Part shown: positions 56,242 to 64,000 of the stretch, one piece after another
Layout: every line of letters starts with the position of its first letter
How positions within the stretch are numbered: position 1 is the stretch's first letter
NCBI GenBank assembly: GCA_947501845.1
Contig: CANMXP010000001.1
Coordinates: forward strand, 558,001-622,000
DNA length: 64,000 bases
Source: an uncultured Flavobacteriaceae bacterium
GTDB lineage: Bacteria > Bacteroidota > Bacteroidia > Flavobacteriales > Flavobacteriaceae
Reading direction: 5' to 3'
Position numbers and translations under genes: made by a program
The notes under the pieces: generated by a model
Told to the model about the DNA's origin: nothing
Seen by the model: only the letters and a program-made list of their open reading frames with translations
Database searches by the model: none

Positions 56242-57612
56242 CTATTCCATAGAATCTAAAATCATCTTTATATCCTTTTCTGTAGTATCTGGATTAATAA
56301 AACAAAAGCGAGAAATGGTCTCGAAAGTATCTCCTTTTTTCCATTTTGTTGGGGTTACCAGTGCAAACCCACTTCTATGATTTTCATAAGTCCAATTAAT
56401 ATAATCTTCAGGCTTCCACCCTATCCTTCTATATAATACACAAGATAAACTCGGTTCCCGAACGAGTTCTACGTGTGGGCTTTCTGTAATAATCCTTCCT
56501 GCAGTTTGAGCCAATTCTATACCTCTCTCTACAGCTTTTTTATATAGGTTTGTTCCGTGAGTTGCTAACGAAAACCATAAAGGCAAGCCTCTTACACGTC
56601 GCGTTAATTGTATTTGGTAATCTGTTGGGTTAAAACCATGCGCTCCTTCGTCTTTAAAAATGTCTAGATACGATCCTTCCTGCGAATGTGCTTGTTTTGC
56701 CAATTCTGGATTTTTATAAATAATCGCTCCACAATCATAAGGCGAGAACATCCATTTATGAGGATCGATAGTAATACTATCTGCTTTTTCAATACCATAA
56801 AATAAGTGTCTAACAGAATCTGCTGCTAAAGCACCTCCACCATAAGCAGCATCCACATGAAACCACAAATTTTCTTTTCCACAGATATCGGCAATACCTT
56901 CCAAATCGTCAATAACACCTGCATTGGTTGTCCCTCCAGTTGCTACCACTGAAAATAATCGTTTACGCTGGCTTTCTGTTAAACCCTCTATAGTTTGCTT
57001 CAATTCTTTACCAAGCAACCTATCATCTCCAGCTACCAACAATACATCCACATCAATAACTTTCGCCATGGATTTTATTGATGAATGGGCTCCTACCGAT
57101 GTAATAATAAGCCCCTTTTCACCTTTGAAAGTGTTATTTTTTCTCCAATGTTCCCGAGCCGTTACCATCGCCGAAAGGTTTGCTGCTGTACCACCACTGG
57201 TAAATACGCCAAATGCTCCTTCTGGTAAACCTGTTAATGAAACAATCCATTTCATGGCTTCATTTTCGCAGAAAATACCACCAGCACCCTCCATCCAATA
57301 AGCACCATGAATACTAGAAGCGGAGGTCACTAAATCAAATAAAATAGAAGCTCTAGTTGGTGATGCAGGAACAAAAGCTAAATGCCTCGGGTGGTCTATT
57401 GGCACTGTCGCTTTCATTAAATATTTCTTCCACAAATTAAATGCATATTCGCCCCCAATACCTTCATCTGTAATAGTATCACCTACCAACTCTTTCAATT
57501 CGGCTTCACTTTTAGGCTTTCCTATTTTACTTTGCGTTGCCGAGAGTCTATCTATAGCATACTTCATGACATCCATTGTCATTTCAACCAATTCAATGTC
57601 AATCTTGTGCAT
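56242..57612 (-). CDS. PLP-dependent group II amino-acid decarboxylase
   Basis: The 456 residues fold as a type I PLP enzyme of the aromatic-amino-acid / glutamate decarboxylase family. Motifs include the GVFTSGGTAANLSAMVTARE (phosphate binding), HVDAAYGGGALAADSVR (Asp to PLP nitrogen) and TIDPHKWMFSPYDCGAI (Schiff-base Lys). An internal SVGAHSSIKSMAKVI also fits. The product is an amine plus CO2; the substrate (aromatic amino acid, glutamate or aspartate) is not determinable by reading. It lies 3 bp after bshC in the same direction and is convergent with the TPR regulator. Confidence 0.9.
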   Translation of the reverse strand: MHKIDIELVEMTMDVMKYAIDRLSATQSKIGKPKSEAELKELVGDTITDEGIGGEYAFNLWKKYLMKATVPIDHPRHLAFVPASPTRASILFDLVTSASSIHGAYWMEGAGGIFCENEAMKWIVSLTGLPEGAFGVFTSGGTAANLSAMVTAREHWRKNNTFKGEKGLIITSVGAHSSIKSMAKVIDVDVLLVAGDDRLLGKELKQTIEGLTESQRKRLFSVVATGGTTNAGVIDDLEGIADICGKENLWFHVDAAYGGGALAADSVRHLFYGIEKADSITIDPHKWMFSPYDCGAIIYKNPELAKQAHSQEGSYLDIFKDEGAHGFNPTDYQIQLTRRVRGLPLWFSLATHGTNLYKKAVERGIELAQTAGRIITESPHVELVREPSLSCVLYRRIGWKPEDYINWTYENHRSGFALVTPTKWKKGDTFETISRFCFINPDTTEKDIKMILDSME

Positions 57613-57615
57613 GTA

Positions 57616-59208
57616 TTAAAGATTTAGTATTATGAATTCCCCTTTCAAAGGTTCTAAATATTCGATAAGTTTAGGAATGAGCTGGTCTCCATATTCTAAA
57701 TAAAACTCAGAAAAATTGGTGTTTCGTTCTTGTAAACTTCTACCAGGAAACAATTGTTCTTGTAACTCGGTGATTCTAGAAACCTGATCTGCCAAAGTTT
57801 TCTTTTGTGCTTTAAGCAAACGTTTTTCTAGATTTTCTAAGCCTTTTTTTTGCTTTATTTCTTGAGCTTTTACAGCTCCCAAAAACGACTTATCTGTTTG
57901 TTCTGCTAACTTAAACAAGGCCTCAAATTGTGTTTCTAAATGTTCTTTTTGAGTTGAAAAATCAATGTTAATATTCGATATTTCTCTTACTTTTTTATTG
58001 ATGAAAGTATCTCGTTTTAAAAAGATATCTTCATCAGAAATATGTAGTTTTTTTAATTTATCCGCTTGCTGTTCAGTCTTAATCAAAACAGAATTTCGTA
58101 ATAACAATATTGGGAATGGGATATCCACCTTATTAAAAAACTGTTTTAATTGAAACCAATAAGCTAATTCGCCACCACCACCAATATAACAGAGATTAGG
58201 CAATATGGCTTCTTGGTACAATGGACGCATAATCACATTTGGAGAAAATCTTTCTGGATGCTCAAAAAGCTCCTTTTGTATATCTTGTTTACTCCAGCTA
58301 ATTTCGGTATTCAATACTTTATATAAATCATCTTCAAAAACAATACGTTCTCGTAAATTTTCTTTTAAATAGAATAAATTGATCTCTCTCGGATTGACCT
58401 GAATTCCATACGCCTTGGAAAGTGCTTTGTTTGTTTCTGAAACAGATTTAAAAGCATTTTGATTTAGCAATTCATCTTCTACAAAGGGAGCAAACTGTTT
58501 TTTTAAATCAATATCATTAGCATCAACAATAACCAAACCATAATCTTTAAATAGTTCATTTGCCAAATAGCGTGTGGCATCAGCCAAATTATCATGATTT
58601 AAGTACGCATTATTGAATAAATCCCTTAAATAATCCGCATTTTTACTAATTCCTAATTCTTGTGAGTATAAATTAAATACATCTTCTAAACCTTCTAGAG
58701 ACAGTTCTCCAACAGCGCCTTGAGACTCTCTATTCCACTGTACCTTTTTGCCTTTAAAATTAAAGTAATTGATTTCATCAAAATCATGATCTTCTGTCGC
58801 CATCCAATAAACGGGCACAAAATTATACTCTGGATATGTTTTTTTTAATGTTTTTGAAAGGTTAATAGCAGAAACTATTTTATATAAAAAGTATAAGGGC
58901 CCTGTAAATAGATTAAGCTGGTGCCCAGTAGTAATTGTAAAAGTGTTTTCTAATGATAAACTTTCAATATTTTGAAGTGTTAGTTCTGAAGCTTCTAAAT
59001 CATTGTATTGCCCCTTAACAGCATGAGCCAAAACAGCTCTCGACTGTTCTCGAAAAGATATACGTTTCTCTTCTATTTGGTGTTTAAAATTTTCAATGTT
59101 TGGAAAACGATTGTAAAACTGACTTAAATTTTCTTTCTCTGCTAAATAATCACAAATTAATGATGAAAAATAGCCTGTTTTATGAAAAGGAATACTCTTT
59201 TGCTGCAT
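57616..59208 (-). CDS. bshC: Putative cysteine ligase BshC (bacillithiol biosynthesis)
   Basis: The 530 residues match BshC along their length. The N-terminal part contains FTITTGHQLNLFTGPLYFLYKIVSAINL and VPVYWMATEDHDFDEIN; the middle contains ATRYLANELFKDYGLVIVDAND and NVIMRPLYQEAILPNLCYIGGGGELAYW; a long helical C-terminal coiled coil follows. BshC adds cysteine to GlcN-malate, the last step of bacillithiol formation, in the cytoplasm. bshA and bshB are not in this window. It is the first gene of a two-gene operon with the PLP decarboxylase, 3 bp apart. Confidence 0.95.
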   Translation of the reverse strand: MQQKSIPFHKTGYFSSLICDYLAEKENLSQFYNRFPNIENFKHQIEEKRISFREQSRAVLAHAVKGQYNDLEASELTLQNIESLSLENTFTITTGHQLNLFTGPLYFLYKIVSAINLSKTLKKTYPEYNFVPVYWMATEDHDFDEINYFNFKGKKVQWNRESQGAVGELSLEGLEDVFNLYSQELGISKNADYLRDLFNNAYLNHDNLADATRYLANELFKDYGLVIVDANDIDLKKQFAPFVEDELLNQNAFKSVSETNKALSKAYGIQVNPREINLFYLKENLRERIVFEDDLYKVLNTEISWSKQDIQKELFEHPERFSPNVIMRPLYQEAILPNLCYIGGGGELAYWFQLKQFFNKVDIPFPILLLRNSVLIKTEQQADKLKKLHISDEDIFLKRDTFINKKVREISNINIDFSTQKEHLETQFEALFKLAEQTDKSFLGAVKAQEIKQKKGLENLEKRLLKAQKKTLADQVSRITELQEQLFPGRSLQERNTNFSEFYLEYGDQLIPKLIEYLEPLKGEFIILNL

Positions 59209-59278
59209 ATATAATTAAAAATTATGTAAATATACAGCTATTCTATTTTTCGAAATCCAAAAATTAAGTTAAGACTTT

Positions 59279-59995
59279 TTATTGTACTCGAAACTGAGAT
59301 ATTCCAGAATCTGAAGTATTCCCTAAGGAATCTTTAGTAATAACTTTCCAATAATAGATGGTATTTGACGACACATCAACAGCAAATTCATTGGCATTTA
59401 AATCGCTAGCAATAACACTAGGCATAGCTTCAATTCCAAAATAAACATCATAACCAACAATATCATTATCAACATCACTTCCAGTCCATTGCAAAATCAC
59501 TCTATTGGTAGTTGCTATTGATTGTGCCATTTCTGGAGCAACAATTACAGCAGGGAATGGCGCATATGATTGCACCCCTGGTCCTGCATTATAAAATTGC
59601 CACGTATCACTTTTTTCCGTTTTAGAGCCCTTAGTAGATTCTACATACCATTTAAAGGGTGCTGCGCGTTGTATAACAATTGGAATAATATCTTCAGTGG
59701 TTTCTCTCACGATAATATTTCCTGTCGATAAATTTTCTACAACTATTTTATAATTGTCTGAGGCATTATCTTTCCATTCAAAAAACACAGTACTTTCTGT
59801 AGGTGTTACATTGGTGCCTAAATTACATAGCGAACTTTCTTGTGGAAAGAATAACTCTACACTGGAATCTGTTCCTGAATCTGGATTTTCACCCGTTGGG
59901 TTTTCTTCTCCTCCATTAGGATTATCATCGGAAGAACTTCTACTACATCCAAAAACTAAAAATGCTAAACAAAATATATAAAGTATAGGTCTCAT
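59279..59995 (-). CDS. Lipoprotein with fibronectin type III-like domains
   Basis: The 238 residues have a lipobox at LVFGC-SRSSS and a Gly/Asn/Glu/Pro linker to about 45. Two Fn3-like beta-sandwiches follow: one around VFFEWKDNASDNYKIVVENLSTG and PFKWYVESTKGSKTEKSDTWQF, the second around VILQWTGSDVDNDIVGYDVYFG and IYYWKVITKDSLGNTSDSG. These are typical adhesion or scaffold modules of Bacteroidota surface proteins. The start overlaps the stop of the LRR/T9SS gene in an ATGA tetranucleotide, so the two are translationally coupled and probably work together at the surface. Confidence 0.8.
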   Translation of the reverse strand: MRPILYIFCLAFLVFGCSRSSSDDNPNGGEENPTGENPDSGTDSSVELFFPQESSLCNLGTNVTPTESTVFFEWKDNASDNYKIVVENLSTGNIIVRETTEDIIPIVIQRAAPFKWYVESTKGSKTEKSDTWQFYNAGPGVQSYAPFPAVIVAPEMAQSIATTNRVILQWTGSDVDNDIVGYDVYFGIEAMPSVIASDLNANEFAVDVSSNTIYYWKVITKDSLGNTSDSGISQFRVQ

Positions 59996-62900
59996 TTTTT
60001 TACAATTTTAAATGTTGACGTAGATTCATTAGTTTTAATAGATAGCGAATAAAAACCATGCGCTAATCTATCTGTATCAACATTATAACTATTACTTTGA
60101 GGGTTTACTAATGTTTTTGAATATACCAATTGCCCTAAATAAGAATACATATTTATAACCACTATATCAGCTTCATTAGCCCCTAAATATAGGTTAACTT
60201 TATTTTCAAACGGATTTGGATAAACCATCAATTCATCAGAGACAAATATATTTTCTTCGTGTGCACCCTGACATTCCAAATCGGTACTAATTTTTATACT
60301 GTTAGTACCCTTTTGCAAACTTAATTCCATAGTTGAATCTGTTGTACTAAATTTCAATCCATTAAAATCTACATGATAGCTGGAACTACCAGACATATTA
60401 ATGGCAACTTTTTTGCCATTAGTGCTTTTACTAGTTATAACACTTAATGGCTCTGGCTGGCTAATTACAACATTATAGCAACTTATATAATCTGGCCATT
60501 CTTCGATCGTAATACACATCTTATAAGTACCTGCCAACAGGTTTAAGATGTCAATATCATTAGTAAAATGGTATTCTTTATTAAAATCATCGCTTGTTAA
60601 GGTAGCCGTATAATTATAATATTCCATGGTTGTAATATTGATTTTACCATTGTTGTTATTTAAACATGTTTCTCCTGTAATTAAAATAGTGAAGTTATTG
60701 TTAGGTAAACTTAAAATTGGACAACCAAATAAATCGACAGACTCACCAAATAATGTTCCTGGACACAAGTCGTCTGCATTGGCTACACCATCATTATCGG
60801 CATCATCACAAATAGTCTGATAATTTGCGCTGGTATCTTTAAACCAATTATCGTAAATACCACTAGAGTTAGATATCACAGCATGAGGATCATCAACTAA
60901 AATACAACTCAAATCTGGATTGTTAGTTGCATTAAAACTTTCTAGAGTTTGGTTGGCACCATTCTGAATATTTAACCTGTCCTGTATAAAATTGTTAGAT
61001 TGACAATAGAGTTCTTTTAAATGTGAATTTGAAGTAACATCTAAGCTCCCTAATTGATTTAAAGAGCAATCGAATTTTTCTAAATTAACCAATCGATCAA
61101 CATTTATAGCTGTTAACACATTGCTCGAAACATTCAAGTCTAATATATTTACATTTGAATCTAAATTTAACTGAGATAAATTATTATTAGAAACAACTAC
61201 AGTTATTAAATTAGCTGCAAAGGATAAATCTAAAGTATTCAATGTATTATTTGAAACGTTTAAATTTTCTAAAAATACATTTCCGCTCAAATCTACACTA
61301 GTAATTGTATTACCTTCAAAATTTAAATCTGTTAGGCTTACAAAGGCTTCTATTCCTGTTAAATCTGAAATATCTTCATGACTTATATTTAAAAATGAAA
61401 TACTATTAATGTTTGCTGTATCTACATAATCATCTAAGGCATCAGAGTCGTAACCCAATGAGATTAAGGCCTGTTCAAAATTATCATCAGGCACGTAAGT
61501 TTGTCCATAATAACAATTTATTACATATTCTGCAGAAGCATCTTTTGCCCATGTAACGCCATTAGGTACTACTCCTGTATCGGTTTCTATACAGGTTAAA
61601 TTGGTATTGTTTTGAGAATTAAAGCTAATCAGGTTTAAATTTTTACCATTCCTAACATTTAATTTCTCTAGTGTATTGGACTGACAACTCAAATTGGTTA
61701 ACGCTGTATTATACTGAAAATCAAGATCTAAAATCACATTAGAATCACAATTAAAAACTTCGAGTGTTGGAATGACACTAGGGTCGAATTCTGAAAAAGT
61801 ATTATTAGAAATATTAAGGTCTGTAAGATTAACGTTTGCTGTTAAATCTAAATTATTTAAGGTCGTGTTAGAACAATCAAGAGTTGTTAATGCCAGATTG
61901 TTACTAAAATCTAAATCTGAAAATGTATTATTTGAACAATTAACATCCGTTAAATTTATATTTTCACTCAAATCCATTAAACTTAAAGCATTATTAGAAC
62001 AATTTAAATCTCGTAATGCTATAAAATCTTCAATTCCTGTTAAATCTGAAATGTTATTCCCACTAATATCCAAATTTTGCAACCCTTCTATTGTTGATGT
62101 TAATACGTAATCATCTAACGGCCCTGGATCAAATACAAGTAAGGCTTGTTCAAAATTATCATCGGGCACATAAGTTTCTCCAAAATGACAATTTAAACTG
62201 TATTGCGTTGCGGCATCTTTTAACCAACTTGCTCCTGTATTGCTAACATCATCAACCTGAATACAATCTAATTCTGGATTATTGCTGGCATTAAAATTCG
62301 ATATTTCGGCATTTATACCGTTTTGAATATTTATAAAGTCTAATTGGTTACTCGATAAGTTAATTGAAATCGTATCTGGGCAAAAATCTTGTAAATTTTT
62401 CGGATTAGCTGGCGGGCAGGCCGCTGTTCCCATAGTGCTTAAATCTATTCCTCCCATTAATTGATTATTGCTACAGTTGAATGTTTTTAATAAGCTTAGG
62501 TCATTTGATAACGTTAAATCTGATAGCATGTTTGAACTTATACTAATTTCAATTAAATTCGTATTGTTCATTAAATTTAAATCCTCCAATTGATTATTAT
62601 TACAGGAAAGGTATTTTATTGAAGGCGCTGTATTAACAAATAATTCGTCTATCTGATTATTATCACAATTTAACTGTTCTAGAAGTGTATTTCCATTCAA
62701 ATTCAACTCAGTCAATTGATTTTGAGAAGCCAACAGCGAAATTAAATTAGGATTACTGGTTAAAACAATATCACCAATTGAATTATTACTAAAATCTAAA
62801 ATTTCTAATGCCGTATTTGAATTTACAATAAGCTCACTTAGCATATTAGAACGGCAATTTAAAGTTGTTAATGCTAAAAATCTATTTACTATCAAGGTTT

Positions 62901-64000
62901 TTAAAGCATTGTTATTACAACTCATTATTTGCAAGGTTGTATTATCGGCATTGTAACCCGTTAAGTTAGATATTTCATTACTATTACAATTTACTTCTTC
63001 TAGAATAATATTATTACTAATATCTAAACCTGTTAAGTTATTATTAGAACAATTAAGCACTTTTAATTGTATATTATTTGAAATTGTTAGCGTATTCAAA
63101 TTATTATCTGCACAATCTAATGTTTCTAGGTTCGGGCTAAGTGTCATATCCAGACTACTTAAATTGTTACTGGCACAAAACAATTTAATTAGACTGTCTG
63201 TACCCGAAATATTTAACACCCCATTTAACGCTGCAACATTATTAGTTAAAAAATGATTTGAATTACAATTAAAAAACTTCAAATTAACCATATCACTAAC
63301 ATCAAGTTCATTTAAATTATTGCCGCTACAATCTAACGCTTCAAGTGACGAAAAATCTTTTATTCCTCTAAGGTCTTCGATATTTTTATCACTTACATTA
63401 AGACTTAATAGGTGTTCTATATTTGATGTTAAAACCCGACCATCAAGTGCACCAGAATCTACCCCCAAGTCTATTAACGCTTGCTCAAAATTATCATCGT
63501 ATAAAATTGTAAACCTCCCAAATTCACAATCCTCACTATAGTCTGCTATTAAATCATCTTTTAACCATCCTCCACCAATAGCAGTTTCATCATCTACTTC
63601 AATACAATACAAACTATTATTTATAGTTGCATCAAATGTAGCCAAGCTAGCATTATTTAAATTTTTTATACTCAAAGTGAACAAGTTATTATCGTAGCAT
63701 AATAAAGAGATTAAATTAACATTTGAACTAAAATCTAAATTTTCAATTTGATTTGAAGAACAATCAATGGTCGTTAAGCTTGTATTATTAGATAGGTCTA
63801 AACTTGTTAAGGCATTTCCGCTACAATTCAAATTTAATAGATCCTCAAAATCTTGAATCCCTGTTAGGTCACTAATGCTTTGCGAGGATACATCCAGTCC
63901 TGTTACTACTCTTATTTTACTTGTAGGAACAAAATTATCTATAACCCCATTACCCATACTAGTTGGATCTGCAAGTGGAACCATACCTCCACTGGCATTA
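59992..64000 (-). CDS. Large leucine-rich-repeat surface protein with T9SS sorting domain, 5' end outside window
   Basis: The frame is open to the right edge (no stop before the ATG at 63984), so the N-terminus is missing; at least 1335 residues are present. It consists of modules: DDNFEQALI-type caps (about 61.48, 62.15 and 63.49 kb), each followed by arrays of LRRs of 20-23 residues (for example LTTLDCSNTTLNNLDLTANV), then a closing element CIxVDD...WxKD...Y..NC. Near 60.77 kb DADNDGVANADDLCPGT is a thrombospondin-3-type calcium motif. The C-terminus (ELMVYPNPFENKVNLYLG, VYSKTLVNPQ, FKIVKK) is a type IX secretion sorting domain. A cell-surface binding or adhesion function is likely. Confidence 0.88.
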   Translation of the reverse strand, partial: NASGGMVPLADPTSMGNGVIDNFVPTSKIRVVTGLDVSSQSISDLTGIQDFEDLLNLNCSGNALTSLDLSNNTSLTTIDCSSNQIENLDFSSNVNLISLLCYDNNLFTLSIKNLNNASLATFDATINNSLYCIEVDDETAIGGGWLKDDLIADYSEDCEFGRFTILYDDNFEQALIDLGVDSGALDGRVLTSNIEHLLSLNVSDKNIEDLRGIKDFSSLEALDCSGNNLNELDVSDMVNLKFFNCNSNHFLTNNVAALNGVLNISGTDSLIKLFCASNNLSSLDMTLSPNLETLDCADNNLNTLTISNNIQLKVLNCSNNNLTGLDISNNIILEEVNCNSNEISNLTGYNADNTTLQIMSCNNNALKTLIVNRFLALTTLNCRSNMLSELIVNSNTALEILDFSNNSIGDIVLTSNPNLISLLASQNQLTELNLNGNTLLEQLNCDNNQIDELFVNTAPSIKYLSCNNNQLEDLNLMNNTNLIEISISSNMLSDLTLSNDLSLLKTFNCSNNQLMGGIDLSTMGTAACPPANPKNLQDFCPDTISINLSSNQLDFINIQNGINAEISNFNASNNPELDCIQVDDVSNTGASWLKDAATQYSLNCHFGETYVPDDNFEQALLVFDPGPLDDYVLTSTIEGLQNLDISGNNISDLTGIEDFIALRDLNCSNNALSLMDLSENINLTDVNCSNNTFSDLDFSNNLALTTLDCSNTTLNNLDLTANVNLTDLNISNNTFSEFDPSVIPTLEVFNCDSNVILDLDFQYNTALTNLSCQSNTLEKLNVRNGKNLNLISFNSQNNTNLTCIETDTGVVPNGVTWAKDASAEYVINCYYGQTYVPDDNFEQALISLGYDSDALDDYVDTANINSISFLNISHEDISDLTGIEAFVSLTDLNFEGNTITSVDLSGNVFLENLNVSNNTLNTLDLSFAANLITVVVSNNNLSQLNLDSNVNILDLNVSSNVLTAINVDRLVNLEKFDCSLNQLGSLDVTSNSHLKELYCQSNNFIQDRLNIQNGANQTLESFNATNNPDLSCILVDDPHAVISNSSGIYDNWFKDTSANYQTICDDADNDGVANADDLCPGTLFGESVDLFGCPILSLPNNNFTILITGETCLNNNNGKINITTMEYYNYTATLTSDDFNKEYHFTNDIDILNLLAGTYKMCITIEEWPDYISCYNVVISQPEPLSVITSKSTNGKKVAINMSGSSSYHVDFNGLKFSTTDSTMELSLQKGTNSIKISTDLECQGAHEENIFVSDELMVYPNPFENKVNLYLGANEADIVVINMYSYLGQLVYSKTLVNPQSNSYNVDTDRLAHGFYSLSIKTNESTSTFKIVKK

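Noticed and set aside
61440-63900. Regularly spaced short DNA repeats that could suggest a CRISPR-like array
   Set aside because: They are codons of leucine-rich repeats in one long open frame; spacing varies and unit sequences differ.

Overview
The window is AT-rich, gene-dense DNA from a member of the Flavobacteriaceae (Bacteroidota). The evidence is the gene families (BshC, a large Bacteroidota-type YidC, MeaB, LysM/amino-acid-receptor fusion, DUF2911, DUF4221, MG2-like secreted protein, T9SS C-terminal sorting domains, TPR histidine kinase), lipoprotein signals of the LxxC-SDD type, and promoters that fit the Bacteroidota TTTG / TAnnTTTG pattern. No rRNA, tRNA, CRISPR array, prophage or intact insertion sequence was seen. 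Both edges cut genes: a GNAT acetyltransferase on the left and a leucine-rich-repeat surface protein on the right.

Layout. 0-5 kb: GNAT, an ECF sigma / anti-sigma / secreted coiled-coil operon, a DUF2911 protein and meaB. 5-10.6 kb: a two-component system (LytTR regulator plus TPR-HisKA_2 kinase) bracketed by two paralogous lipoproteins, both preceded by the same triple direct repeat. 10.6-23 kb: mostly housekeeping genes (PAP2 phosphatase, MATE exporter, NMO-like oxidoreductase, mnmA, yidC, pyrG), with a FAS1 lipoprotein that has a conspicuous operator/promoter and a candidate small RNA at 13.45-13.59 kb. 23.4-49.2 kb: an accessory block of cell-envelope genes, all on the minus strand. 49.4-59.2 kb: housekeeping and signalling genes (DUF3820, DUF922, LysM receptor, guaA, TPR-LuxR regulator, PLP decarboxylase, bshC). 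59.3-64 kb: a lipoprotein and a very long LRR/T9SS protein.

The accessory block is the most interesting part. A six-gene operon (about 49.2 to 38.3 kb) encodes a lipoprotein hydrolase with a Cys at its nucleophile elbow, a Wzy-like/TPR membrane protein, a complete RND tripartite exporter (adaptor, permease, TolC) and a small HTH protein. Next comes a module of two DUF4221 lipoproteins around a 75-residue secreted Cys-rich peptide of NVEALA type, with a CxxC lipoprotein. A third run (34.1 to 24.9 kb) encodes an MG2-like protein, an unusual signal peptidase I, a second RND permease, an MBOAT acyltransferase and an SGNH-fold partner. My inference is a secreted-peptide or envelope-modification and export locus.

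Four promoters in the window, two at the two-component system and two in the accessory block, share one geometry: direct repeats exactly 21 bp apart, then 29 nt, then TAnnTTT(A/G). That suggests control by LytTR-type regulators, possibly linking the two regions.
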